Assembly: GCF_022836875.1 (NCBI RefSeq)
Contig: NZ_CP090376.1
Coordinates: 2,108,001 to 2,172,000, forward strand
Length of the DNA stretch: 64,000 nucleotides
Direction of reading: 5' to 3'
From: Flavobacterium enshiense
Lineage (GTDB): Bacteria; Bacteroidota; Bacteroidia; Flavobacteriales; Flavobacteriaceae
A program made the translations under genes and the position numbers. The notes beneath the pieces were generated by a model. That model saw only the letters and a list, made by a program, of their open reading frames with translations, searched no databases and was not told the DNA's origin. Each line of letters starts with the position of its first letter. Positions within the stretch are counted from its first letter, which is position 1. Positions 53,032 to 61,807 of this stretch are shown one piece after another.

Positions 53032-53272
53032 AAACTCCTTACTGCGGAGTTAAAACTCGCTACTGCAGAGTTGAAACTCGCTACTGCGGAGTTGAAAATC
53101 GTTACTACGTGGTTAAAATTCCCTACTGCAAAGTTGAAACTTGTTACTGCAAAGTTAAAACTCGTTACTGCAGAGTTAAAACTTGTCACTGCGAACTTGA
53201 AACTTGCTACTGCAGAGTTAAAACTCATTACTGCAAAATTAAAACTCGCTACTGCGGAGAGAAAACTCGCTG
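53032..53272. repeat. 21-bp tandem repeat array (11 full units)
   Basis: Units start at 53032 and follow every 21 bp to 53262, with a partial twelfth. The approximate consensus is AAACTCGTTACTGCAGAGTT(A/G). Each unit carries AACTC ... GAGTT, so it can form a 5-bp hairpin, and junctions read GAGTTAAAACTC. Copies differ by one to seven bases. Both strands are open in one frame (heptads such as LKLVTAE), but these frames lack start signals, so I treat the array as non-coding. The rest of the gap to 53520 holds only a -7 box for ettA and AT-rich DNA. Confidence 0.92.
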
Positions 53273-53449
53273 ATCTAACGTATAAAAAAAGATTTTCACT
53301 ACGTTTTCTTAAAAAATGTAATCTGAGAAAATCTGCATAATCTGCGAGAAATTAATTTATACGGTTTCTAATGCCGATCAGGGATTAAATTATCCGAAAA
53401 TGCATTTACAGAATTGCAAAATCATCTTTTAAATTCTTTTATTTAACCT

Positions 53450-53457
53450 TATATTTG
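53450..53457 (+). promoter_or_regulatory. -7 box of ettA
   Basis: TATATTTG matches TAnnTTTG, 64 bp before the ettA start. TTG at 53414-53416 lies farther upstream than usual. Confidence 0.45.
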
Positions 53458-53520
53458 TCGGTATCTTTTTTAGGATACATATTCAGTTCAAAATCAAACA
53501 ATAATCATAAACATTAAAGT

Positions 53521-55212
53521 ATGTCAGACGATAAGAAAGTGATATTTTCGATGTCGAAAGTAAGTAAGACTTACTCAAGCACGAATAAGCAGGTTTTAAA
53601 AGATATTTACTTAAGTTTTTTCTACGGAGCTAAAATTGGTATCCTTGGTTTGAACGGTTCAGGTAAATCGTCATTATTGAAAATTATTGCTGGTGTTGAT
53701 AAAAACTACCAGGGAGATGTGGTATTTGCACCAAATTATACAGTTGGTTATTTAGAGCAGGAGCCGCATTTGGATGAAACCAAAACAGTTATTGATGTTG
53801 TTCGTGAAGGAGTTGCCGAAACAATGGCAATTTTAGACGAGTTCAATAAAATTAACGATATGTTCGGACTTCCGGAGGTGTATGAGGATGCTGATAAGAT
53901 GCAGAAATTAATGGATCGTCAGGCGGAATTGCAGGATAAAATCGATGCTGCAGGCGCTTGGGAAATCGATACTAAACTGGAAATCGCAATGGATGCTTTA
54001 CGTACTCCGGATGCCGATACGCCAATCAGCGTGCTATCAGGAGGAGAGAAGCGCCGCGTAGCTTTATGCCGTTTACTATTACAACAACCGGACGTTCTAT
54101 TATTGGATGAGCCTACCAACCACTTGGATGCTGAGTCAGTATTGTGGTTAGAGCAGCACTTGTCACAATATGCGGGAACAGTAATTGCAGTAACGCACGA
54201 CCGTTATTTCCTTGATAATGTTGCAGGTTGGATTTTGGAACTCGACAGAGGAGAAGGTATTCCATGGAAAGGAAATTATTCATCTTGGTTGGACCAGAAA
54301 TCAAGCAGAATGGCTCTGGAGGAGAAAACAGCTTCAAAACGTCGTAAGACTTTAGAGCGTGAGTTGGACTGGGTTCGTCAGGGAGCGAAAGGACGTCAGA
54401 CAAAGCAAAAAGCACGTTTACAGAACTATGACAAGTTATTGAACGAAGATCAAAAAGAACTTGACGAAAAATTGGAATTATACATCCCGAATGGACCGCG
54501 TTTAGGGACAAATGTTATCGAAGCGAAAAACGTTGCGAAAGGATACGGAGACAAATTGTTGTATGATAATCTGAACTTCACTTTGCCGCAAGCCGGTATC
54601 GTTGGTATTATTGGGCCAAATGGTGCCGGTAAAACAACGATCTTCAAAATGATCATGGATGAATTGAAACCGGACAGTGGGGAATTCCACACCGGTGAAA
54701 CAGTGAAAATCGCTTATGTGGATCAGTCGCATGCGAATATCGATCCGAACAAATCTATCTGGGAAAACTTTTGCGACGGTCAGGAACTGATTATGATGGG
54801 AGGCCGTCAGGTAAATTCAAGAGCTTATCTGTCACGTTTTAATTTCGGAGGAAGCGAACAGAACAAAAAAGTGTCTACGCTTTCAGGAGGAGAACGTAAC
54901 CGCTTACACTTAGCCATGACGTTAAAAGAAGAAGGAAACGTATTGTTACTGGATGAGCCAACGAATGACTTGGATATCAACACGCTTCGTGCTTTAGAGG
55001 AAGGTTTGGAAAATTTTGCAGGATGTGCGGTGGTTATTTCGCACGACCGTTGGTTCTTAGACCGAATCTGTACACATATCCTGGCATTTGAGGGTGATTC
55101 TCAAGTGTACTTTTTCGAGGGAGGTTTCTCTGAATATGAAGAAAACCGTAAAAAACGTTTGGGAGATGTTGCTCCAACACGAATCAAGTACAAAAAACTT
55201 ATCAGAGGATAA
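53521..55212 (+). CDS. ettA: Energy-dependent translational throttle protein EttA (ABC-F)
   Basis: A 563-residue ABC-F protein with two ATPase domains and no membrane part. Walker A motifs are GLNGSGKSS and GPNGAGKTT, signatures LSGGEKRRVALCRLL and LSGGERNRLHLAM, and Walker B LLLDEPTNHLD and LLLDEPTNDLD. The arm between the domains (RRKTLERELDWVRQGAKGR) is typical of EttA. It gates the first peptide bond on the ribosome according to ATP/ADP. A monocistronic unit with promoter and terminator. Confidence 0.96.
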   Translation: MSDDKKVIFSMSKVSKTYSSTNKQVLKDIYLSFFYGAKIGILGLNGSGKSSLLKIIAGVDKNYQGDVVFAPNYTVGYLEQEPHLDETKTVIDVVREGVAETMAILDEFNKINDMFGLPEVYEDADKMQKLMDRQAELQDKIDAAGAWEIDTKLEIAMDALRTPDADTPISVLSGGEKRRVALCRLLLQQPDVLLLDEPTNHLDAESVLWLEQHLSQYAGTVIAVTHDRYFLDNVAGWILELDRGEGIPWKGNYSSWLDQKSSRMALEEKTASKRRKTLERELDWVRQGAKGRQTKQKARLQNYDKLLNEDQKELDEKLELYIPNGPRLGTNVIEAKNVAKGYGDKLLYDNLNFTLPQAGIVGIIGPNGAGKTTIFKMIMDELKPDSGEFHTGETVKIAYVDQSHANIDPNKSIWENFCDGQELIMMGGRQVNSRAYLSRFNFGGSEQNKKVSTLSGGERNRLHLAMTLKEEGNVLLLDEPTNDLDINTLRALEEGLENFAGCAVVISHDRWFLDRICTHILAFEGDSQVYFFEGGFSEYEENRKKRLGDVAPTRIKYKKLIRG

Positions 55213-55220
55213 ATGATATT

Positions 55221-55249
55221 AAAAGCGACCTTTTCAGGTCGCTTTTTTT
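55221..55249 (+). terminator. ettA terminator
   Basis: AAAAGCGACC pairs with GGTCGCTTTT around six bases, then T-run. Confidence 0.93.
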
Positions 55250-55330
55250 ACAACATTTTTTAATTATTTTTTGATTATTTGTAGCCGTTATTTGGTTTTT
55301 GTTTATTAAATTAACACTTTGAAATTTTTG

Positions 55331-57559
55331 ATGAGCAAAAACATATTAAAATTCTCACTTCTGTTTATTCTGCTGGCTTTTCAGGGGGCGCTTGCTCAAT
55401 CTGAATCAGTTAGCCATAAAAGTATTTCAAAGCTTTTATCGAAATCAGCTGAGCATTTTAATAATCTTGAAAATGGAAAGTCATTATCATATGCTAAAAA
55501 GGCATTAAATGAAGCCAGTAAGATTGAAGATAATCAGTTGGTCGCCAAAGCGTATAATCTGATAGGATTGAACTTTGAAGAGTTTTCAGACTACGATAAA
55601 GCCGCTGGTTATTATTCAAAAGGATTAAAATTCGCCAACCTTACAACTAATGATTCCTTAAAAGGATGGCTGCACAATAATCTCGGGAATTTATACTGTT
55701 ACAGAAAAATCAATTTTGATAAAGGAATAGCTTCTTATAAGAGAGCTCTTTTCTATAAACAAAAAATAAAGGATTCAACCGAAATTATGTTTACGAACCT
55801 GAATATTGCCTCGGCTTATTTTGCCAAAGAGGATTATGTTTCAGGATTTCCCTATTTAAAACTTGCTGAACCGTTTGTTAAGAAGTTGAACATAATGGAA
55901 TCGACCTTGGCGATGAATTCAATGTACGGTTCCTATTTCACCTTTAAAAATGAATATGCAAAAGCGGAGTCTTCCTTCAAGGAAGCACTAAAAGTTTGCC
56001 AAACCAACGATGTTGAAATTCTTGAAACCAATGTGGCGGAGTTGTATGGGGACATATCCAAGTATTATCTGAAAATAAAGGATTACAAGAATGCCTACCT
56101 ATATTTAGAAAAGCACAATACATTAGAAGAAAAAATTTATAATGAAGCACGTGCCGATGAAGTAAAAATAGCCGGTTCTCATATAGAAGTAGACGAATAT
56201 AAAAGAGAAATCGATAAAATAGAGAATGAAAAACTTGTGCAGATGAGCAGGTTGCAACATACACGATTAATAGTAGTAATGTTTATATTCATTTTTTTCA
56301 TTCTTCTACTGTTAGTATATACGCTTTATAAAAATAATCAGCTTAGAAAGAAAACAAACAAGAAATTAAAATTGGCCAATGACGAGCTTATGATTGCCAA
56401 AGAACAGGCGGAAGAAGCTTCGCTGTTAAAATCTCAGTTTATTTCTACAATCACTCATGAGCTCCGAACTCCTTTGTATGGTGTGGTCGGAATTACCGAC
56501 ATGATTGCTGATGAGCACAGAGAACTTAAGAACAGCACCTATCTTAAATCCTTAAAGTTTTCTGCCAAGTACTTACTGTCATTAGTAAATGATATTCTTC
56601 AGGTTTATAAAATTGAAGAAAAGAAAATAGTCCTGGAAAATTCCATATTTAATCTTTCCGATGAATTGAATTCAATCGTTGACAGCCTACAATTCTTAGC
56701 AATAAAAAACAATAATCAGTTACTATTGGAAGTAGACGATTCAATCCCTGAATTTATTATTACGGATAAGGTGCGATTATCACAGATTTTCATGAATTTA
56801 GTGAGTAACTCGCTGAAATTTACTAAAGATGGTGAAGTGAAAATCTGCGCGAAGTTGGAACGTTATGAGGCTTCTTATTGCTTTATTACTTTCAAAGTGA
56901 TAGATGACGGAATCGGAATTGCAAAGGAGCATCAGAAAAAAATATTTGAAAAATTTGTCCAGATTGAGCGAAAAGAGGACGATTATCAAGGAACCGGTTT
57001 GGGATTGTCCATCGTTAAGCAATTGATTTCTTTGTTTGGAAGCGAAATCCATTGTGAGAGCGAAGAGAATTTAGGTACGCAAATGATTTTTACGATTGGT
57101 TTTGATACGGATGAAAATCATCGCAATGACTTACTCAAAAACCTTGAAGTTGATTTTTCAGAAGAACATACCTATAAAGTATTGGTTGTTGAAGACAACA
57201 AGATTAACCAGATTGTGACGAAGAAAATATTGGATATCCGCCATTTTGAAAGTGTTATTGTTGATGATGGCTATGAAGCGATCAAGATATTGGAAAACAA
57301 TACTTTTGATGTTATTCTGATGGATATCAATATGCCTAAAATAAATGGTTTTGATACTTCAAAACTTATCAGAAAAATGGGGATTAATACTCCTATAATT
57401 GCCGTAACCGCTTTCGATAAGCAGGAAATTATGGAGCAGATAGTGGCTTCCAAAATGAATGAAGTTATCGTGAAACCTTTTGATCCGAATCATTTGTATA
57501 GAATGATCAAGCATCTTTCCGAAAAAAAAGACGAGATAGTAAAGACGAAAATGAAATAG
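55331..57559 (+). CDS. TPR-containing hybrid histidine kinase with receiver domain
   Basis: A 742-residue sensor kinase when started at ATG 55331 (a TTG at 55319 is less likely). Order of parts: signal peptide (to about 22), periplasmic TPR-like repeats (about 30-280), a coiled linker, a transmembrane helix (about 313-333), a HisKA domain with phospho-accepting His376 in TITHELRTP, the HATPase (NLVSNSLKF, DDGIGIA, GTGLGLSIVKQ), and a receiver domain with Asp665 in ILMDINMPKING. There is no DNA-binding domain, so phosphate must pass on to a separate partner. No partner is adjacent. Confidence 0.92.
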   Translation: MSKNILKFSLLFILLAFQGALAQSESVSHKSISKLLSKSAEHFNNLENGKSLSYAKKALNEASKIEDNQLVAKAYNLIGLNFEEFSDYDKAAGYYSKGLKFANLTTNDSLKGWLHNNLGNLYCYRKINFDKGIASYKRALFYKQKIKDSTEIMFTNLNIASAYFAKEDYVSGFPYLKLAEPFVKKLNIMESTLAMNSMYGSYFTFKNEYAKAESSFKEALKVCQTNDVEILETNVAELYGDISKYYLKIKDYKNAYLYLEKHNTLEEKIYNEARADEVKIAGSHIEVDEYKREIDKIENEKLVQMSRLQHTRLIVVMFIFIFFILLLLVYTLYKNNQLRKKTNKKLKLANDELMIAKEQAEEASLLKSQFISTITHELRTPLYGVVGITDMIADEHRELKNSTYLKSLKFSAKYLLSLVNDILQVYKIEEKKIVLENSIFNLSDELNSIVDSLQFLAIKNNNQLLLEVDDSIPEFIITDKVRLSQIFMNLVSNSLKFTKDGEVKICAKLERYEASYCFITFKVIDDGIGIAKEHQKKIFEKFVQIERKEDDYQGTGLGLSIVKQLISLFGSEIHCESEENLGTQMIFTIGFDTDENHRNDLLKNLEVDFSEEHTYKVLVVEDNKINQIVTKKILDIRHFESVIVDDGYEAIKILENNTFDVILMDINMPKINGFDTSKLIRKMGINTPIIAVTAFDKQEIMEQIVASKMNEVIVKPFDPNHLYRMIKHLSEKKDEIVKTKMK

Positions 57560-57574
57560 AATAGTAAAATAAAA

Positions 57575-57615
57575 AACCGTGAAGTTTATGATTTTAAATT
57601 TCACGGTTGTTTTTT
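57575..57615. terminator. Bidirectional terminator between kinase and hsp20
   Basis: AACCGTGAA pairs with TTCACGGTT around a 16-base loop, with T/A-runs on both sides, between convergent genes. Confidence 0.85.
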
Positions 57616-57633
57616 AAATTCCAATCTGAAAAA

Positions 57634-58083
57634 TTAGTGGATTGGAATGTTTTTTTTAGATTTCGTACTTCTGTTGTTGTTTTTTGGAATAGTCACATGT
57701 AAAATTCCGTCTTTGTAAACAGCGTCAATTTTTTCTTTTTCGGCGGCATCAGGGAGATGGAAAGAACGATGGAATGAACTGTAATTAAACTCTTTTCGTG
57801 TATAATTACCTTTTTTGTCAGTTTCCTCAATTCGCTCTTCTTTCTCCGAAGCAATGGAAATTATTTTATCTTCAATTTCAACTTTAAAATCTTCTTTTTT
57901 CATTCCCGGAGCAGCCAAATCAATATGATATTCCTCTTCTGTTTCGGATAAATTAACAGAAGGAATCGTGGTACCCATATTTCCAACATTTTTTAACCCC
58001 CATTCTAACATGTTTTTAGGAAAGAACTCTTCTAAAAAGGTATATGGGGTAGGTATAAAATCTTTTTTAGCTAATAGTCCCAT
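57634..58083 (-). CDS. Hsp20/alpha-crystallin small heat shock protein
   Basis: A 149-residue ATP-independent holdase. An N-terminal arm is followed by the alpha-crystallin domain (about 42-140), with SETEEEYHIDLAAPGMKKED, ISIASEKEER and the late DGILHVTIPKNN, the canonical GxLxxxxP region. The tail ends KSKKNIPIH, close to the I-x-I anchoring motif. Single gene. Confidence 0.93.
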   Translation of the reverse strand: MGLLAKKDFIPTPYTFLEEFFPKNMLEWGLKNVGNMGTTIPSVNLSETEEEYHIDLAAPGMKKEDFKVEIEDKIISIASEKEERIEETDKKGNYTRKEFNYSSFHRSFHLPDAAEKEKIDAVYKDGILHVTIPKNNNRSTKSKKNIPIH

Positions 58084-58298
58084 AATTTTTAGATTTAAAT
58101 TAAAAAATAATTCATTTTGCCAAATTTACTAAAAATGATGGATTGCTAATATTAATGAAATATTAAAATGTTGATATTTAGTGATTTGTGATTTTTGAAG
58201 TTAGATTTGCTAAATTTTGAAGCCGATGTTTCTGAAGTGAAAACGGACTATATGATTAACAAACATCTCTTTTTCCTGAAACATATACAATTAAGTGA

Positions 58299-59567
58299 CT
58301 AATACCAGCGTTTTTTCTTTTTCTTGGACGCTTCTGATTTTCGCGAATTAGAACTTTCTTTTTTATTCGAGTCCTGCGGTTTCTTTTTATTTCTGAAATC
58401 AGGTTTAGCATCCGGATTCTTTTCCTGTTCGGTCCATTGGAAAGGATGGTCGGTAACTACTTTTATTTTTTGACGAGTTAGTTTTTCTATATCCTGCCAA
58501 TAGGTTTTTTCGTCTTTGGAACAAAATGAAATGGCCATACCCGAATTACCGGCACGACCAGTACGCCCAATTCTGTGTACGTAGGTTTCGGGGATATTCG
58601 GTAAATCGAAATTAATTACATATGGCAACATTTCAATATCGATACCTCTGGCAGCAATATCAGTAGCTACTAAAACGGTAGTTTCGTTTCTTTTAAAGCT
58701 TTCCAGTACTCGTTGTCTTGCACTTTGTGATTTATCTCCGTGAATAGCCTCTGCGTTAATATGGTGTTTCTTTAGTGCCTTTACCACATTGTCAGCGCCG
58801 TGTTTCGTACGCACAAAAACCAATACGCTTTCCAGTTTCTCCCCTTCAATAATTTGGTAAAGAAGGTTTCTTTTATTTTCTTTATCAACAAAATAAACTT
58901 TCTGATTTACTTTTTCGGCTGTACTGGAAATGGGGGTAACGGAAACATATTCAGGTTTTGTTAAAAAACTGTCGGCTAATTCACGGATGGCAATCGGCAT
59001 TGTCGCAGAAAATAATAACGTCTGACGATTATCCGGCGTTAGTTTGATAATTTTCTTTACATCATTGATGAATCCCATATCCAGCATCAGATCAGCTTCA
59101 TCCAAAACCAAATGGTGCAAGTGATCCAAATTGATAAATCCCTGTTTGTTCAAATCCAATAAACGTCCCGGAGTGGCTACAAGTACATCAACACCTTTTT
59201 TTAACTGATCTACTTGTGACGTCTGGTTTACACCACCAAAAATTACCAGCGATCTTATGTTGGTATATTTTCCATAGGTATCAAAACTTTCGCCTACCTG
59301 AATGGCTAATTCACGCGTAGGAGTAACTACTAAGGTGCGAATGTGCTTTACTTTGCTGGAAGAGCCTACAATGCGGTGTAAAAGATTCAGAATCGGAATG
59401 GCGAAAGCCGCTGTTTTTCCGGTTCCTGTCTGTGCACATCCTACCAAATCAAATCCGTCAAGGATAATCGGAATGGATTTTTCCTGGATGGGAGTAGGAT
59501 TGGTATATCCTTCATCGTTAATGGCGTGCTGTATATTTTTGAATAAATCGAGTTCGTTAAAAAGCAT
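58299..59567 (-). CDS. DEAD-box RNA helicase (RhlE type)
   Basis: A 422-residue ATP-dependent RNA helicase. All core motifs are visible: Q motif NPTPIQEKSIP, AQTGTGKTAAF, PTRELAIQ, VATPGRLLD, DEAD, SATMP, ATDIAARGIDI and HRIGRTGRAG. The C-terminus is a Lys/Ser-rich low-complexity tail (SNSRKSEASKKKKKRWY) expected to bind RNA. It likely acts in ribosome assembly or RNA turnover. It lies 62 bp downstream of hutG, separated by a hairpin terminator. Confidence 0.93.
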   Translation of the reverse strand: MLFNELDLFKNIQHAINDEGYTNPTPIQEKSIPIILDGFDLVGCAQTGTGKTAAFAIPILNLLHRIVGSSSKVKHIRTLVVTPTRELAIQVGESFDTYGKYTNIRSLVIFGGVNQTSQVDQLKKGVDVLVATPGRLLDLNKQGFINLDHLHHLVLDEADLMLDMGFINDVKKIIKLTPDNRQTLLFSATMPIAIRELADSFLTKPEYVSVTPISSTAEKVNQKVYFVDKENKRNLLYQIIEGEKLESVLVFVRTKHGADNVVKALKKHHINAEAIHGDKSQSARQRVLESFKRNETTVLVATDIAARGIDIEMLPYVINFDLPNIPETYVHRIGRTGRAGNSGMAISFCSKDEKTYWQDIEKLTRQKIKVVTDHPFQWTEQEKNPDAKPDFRNKKKPQDSNKKESSNSRKSEASKKKKKRWY

Positions 59568-59568
59568 A

Positions 59569-59600
59569 AAAAAAACGATAGTGTTTAGTGACTATCGTTT
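59569..59600 (-). terminator. Terminator of hutG
   Basis: AAACGATAGT pairs with ACTATCGTTT around eight bases, with a minus-strand run of eight T that reaches the helicase start region. Confidence 0.85.
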
Positions 59601-59628
59601 ACAAAAGTACTCTAAAATTTCGAGATTG

Positions 59629-60663
59629 TTATTTATTCGATTTCGCTTTCATGAAATCGGTTATCAGATAGGCGATTAATTTACCGACAAGATGGTTGTT
59701 TTTATCAAAATCCAAATCGGGAGCACCTTCACAAATATGTAGGTAAGAAGCATTGTCATTCTGTCCGAAATAATGCAGAAACTGTCGCAACTGCTCAACT
59801 GAAAAACCGCTCAATGTCATGGCGCTGCTCGGAATGTTTGGTACAGCATCCAAATCGATTTCAATACCGAATGGGTCGCTACCGACATGTTTTTGGGCCA
59901 GTTCCATTTCTGTTTCGAAGTTTTTCTCTTTTCGAACAGCTATTTCTTCATAAGTATTGAATTTGATTTTGTCTTCAGTTCTTTTGATGCTTTCCAAAAT
60001 ACTCTTGGAAGTATAGCTTTCATGTAAACCGAAAATGAAATATTTTTTCAGGAAACCTTCTTCGTAAGCATAGGAAAATCCGTTTCCACTATGTCTTCCT
60101 TCCAATGCTCTAAAATCGGTATGAGCATCGAAATTAACTGCATTTACCGGTTTTCCTTTTGCTAAGGCCAGGCCTTTGATATTCCCGTAGGCGTTATTAT
60201 GTCCGCCACCAATTACAATCGGAGTTTTTCCTGCTTTGATAATCTGACAGATAATATGCGATACTTCTTTGTCGATTTTATCAATAAGTTTAAAAAATAC
60301 CTTTTTGTCGTCTTTATTGGTAATGTCCAGATTGGCTGCAGCTTCCATTTCTTCCCTTACGTTGAGCGTACCAAGAAGAATAACCCGACTTCCTTTGCAG
60401 AATTTATTGTTTTGGATGTTTACAAGACTTTTTACAGCGCTTTCCCAAGCCGAAGCCGTTCCCCGACGCCCTAAATTAGCCCGTACTCCAATATCTTCCG
60501 GAATTCCTAAAAGAACAAATTCGGCAGAACTTGTTTTAAGGAATTCAATAATATCGATTTCTTTCGGAACTGTTTGAATCCGTTCTCCAAACTTGATTTC
60601 TGTATTTCTGTGATTGGTGATTTTTGTCAGATCACTTACTGTAAAACGGATGAGTTTCTCCAT
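59629..60663 (-). CDS. hutG: Formimidoylglutamase (arginase family)
   Basis: A 344-residue ureohydrolase-fold enzyme hydrolysing N-formimidoyl-glutamate to glutamate and formamide in histidine breakdown. Manganese-site motifs are GGGHNNAYGNIKG, NFDAHTDFRALEGRHSGNG and EIDLDAVPNIPSSAM. The length and the presence of hutI 1.1 kb away favour HutG over arginase or agmatinase, which share the fold. The coiled-coil gene between the two hut genes reads the opposite way. Confidence 0.85.
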   Translation of the reverse strand: MEKLIRFTVSDLTKITNHRNTEIKFGERIQTVPKEIDIIEFLKTSSAEFVLLGIPEDIGVRANLGRRGTASAWESAVKSLVNIQNNKFCKGSRVILLGTLNVREEMEAAANLDITNKDDKKVFFKLIDKIDKEVSHIICQIIKAGKTPIVIGGGHNNAYGNIKGLALAKGKPVNAVNFDAHTDFRALEGRHSGNGFSYAYEEGFLKKYFIFGLHESYTSKSILESIKRTEDKIKFNTYEEIAVRKEKNFETEMELAQKHVGSDPFGIEIDLDAVPNIPSSAMTLSGFSVEQLRQFLHYFGQNDNASYLHICEGAPDLDFDKNNHLVGKLIAYLITDFMKAKSNK

Positions 60664-60771
60664 AAAAAAGCTAAAATGATGCTCCCAAAAATACTATTTT
60701 ATCCAAAACTACCGTTTAGGAATTAGGTTTAAATAAAAAAAAAATTAAATTTGAAGAAAATCTAGTTAACT

Positions 60772-61647
60772 ATGGAAAATCAAAAAAGTAATTCAAGCTT
60801 AAAAGCTATTATCGTTGTTTTAGTACTATTGTTATTGGGAAGTTTAGGGTATATGTACAAGATGAGTACTGATAATCAGACTTCTGAAAATAAAATGATG
60901 TCAGAAAAAGAAAAGTTGAGCGAAGAGTTGCAAGCTTCCATTGCAAAATATGATGAAGCGATTGCAGCTAATACAGAGCTTTCCGATGAACTGTCAGCAG
61001 AAAGAGAAAAATTAGTACAATTAAAAGCCGAATTAGAAAAATCCCAGGGCGATGTAGCTTCGTTGAGAAAATTTAAGGATAATTATGCGCGCTTAAAACG
61101 CGAAATGGACAACTTAATGAAAGAAAACGATGCATTGAAAAAAGAAAATACAGTGCTTACAACTCAGCGTGACAGTACTCAGGTTGTATTGGAAGATACC
61201 CGTAAAGTGCGTGATACTTTAGTTGCTAAAAACGATAACTTGGCAAAAACGGTGGAAAGAGGTTCAAAACTTTCTGTTTTAAATCTTCAGACAACGGCTG
61301 TGAAACAAAGAAGTTCTGGAAAACAGATCGATACAGACAAAGCAAGCAGAGCTGATGTGTTAAAAATCAGTTTTATGATCGCAGAGAATCAGATTGCTAA
61401 ATCTGGAGATAAAACATATCATATCCAGGTTATTGACAGCAAGAATAATGTTTTAGGAGATAAAAAGACAGAGTCTTTCGGTGAAAAAACGCTAACCTAT
61501 AGTTTTGAGAAAACAGTTAAATACGAAAACAAAACGGTTCAGGTATCACAAGATTTACCGGTTAAAGATATTGAAGGCGGTATTTTCTACGTAAATATCT
61601 TTGATAAAGGAGAGTTGGTTTCTAAAACAAGTTTTACATTGAGATAA
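60772..61647 (+). CDS. Membrane-anchored coiled-coil protein
   Basis: A 291-residue protein with an N-terminal transmembrane helix (about 11-27, AIIVVLVLLLLGSLGYMY). A long coiled coil covers about 35-165 (heptads such as SEELQASIAKYDEAIAANTE), followed by a C-terminal globular domain (LNLQTTAVKQRSSG ... FDKGELVSKTSFTLR). Flavobacterial homologues are sometimes labelled chromosome partitioning protein, but no ATPase motif is present. Probably a periplasm-facing structural protein; function unknown. Confidence 0.75.
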   Translation: MENQKSNSSLKAIIVVLVLLLLGSLGYMYKMSTDNQTSENKMMSEKEKLSEELQASIAKYDEAIAANTELSDELSAEREKLVQLKAELEKSQGDVASLRKFKDNYARLKREMDNLMKENDALKKENTVLTTQRDSTQVVLEDTRKVRDTLVAKNDNLAKTVERGSKLSVLNLQTTAVKQRSSGKQIDTDKASRADVLKISFMIAENQIAKSGDKTYHIQVIDSKNNVLGDKKTESFGEKTLTYSFEKTVKYENKTVQVSQDLPVKDIEGGIFYVNIFDKGELVSKTSFTLR

Positions 61648-61670
61648 TTAACTATACTTAGTTTATAAAT

Positions 61671-61697
61671 AAAAGGCTGTCATTTGACAGCCTTTCT
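61671..61697 (+). terminator. Terminator of the coiled-coil gene
   Basis: AAAGGCTGTC pairs with GACAGCCTTT around a short loop, followed by CTTATT. Confidence 0.88.
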
Positions 61698-61807
61698 TAT
61701 TGTGTTTTATTCTTGTTATTTTAGGTGTTTCGCCGCAGACTTGCAGATTTTTTATCTTTTTAATCTTTGAATCCGTGGTTGTTATTTTTAACCTGGACAT
61801 TTTTTGA

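Noticed and set aside
53016..53228. A 70-residue minus-strand heptad ORF in the same array
   Set aside because: Same cause, and it overlaps the end of the DUF481 gene on the other strand.
53032..53272. The array as a CRISPR
   Set aside because: Units are directly adjacent with no spacers, and no cas genes are in the window.
53071..53340. An 89-residue plus-strand ORF of heptads (LKLVTAE repeats) in the repeat array
   Set aside because: Its regularity follows from the 21-bp period; the opposite strand is equally open, and there is no start context or conserved non-repeat domain.
60772..61647. Label of chromosome-partitioning ParA for the coiled-coil gene
   Set aside because: No Walker motifs or ParA fold; it has a membrane helix and a coiled coil instead.
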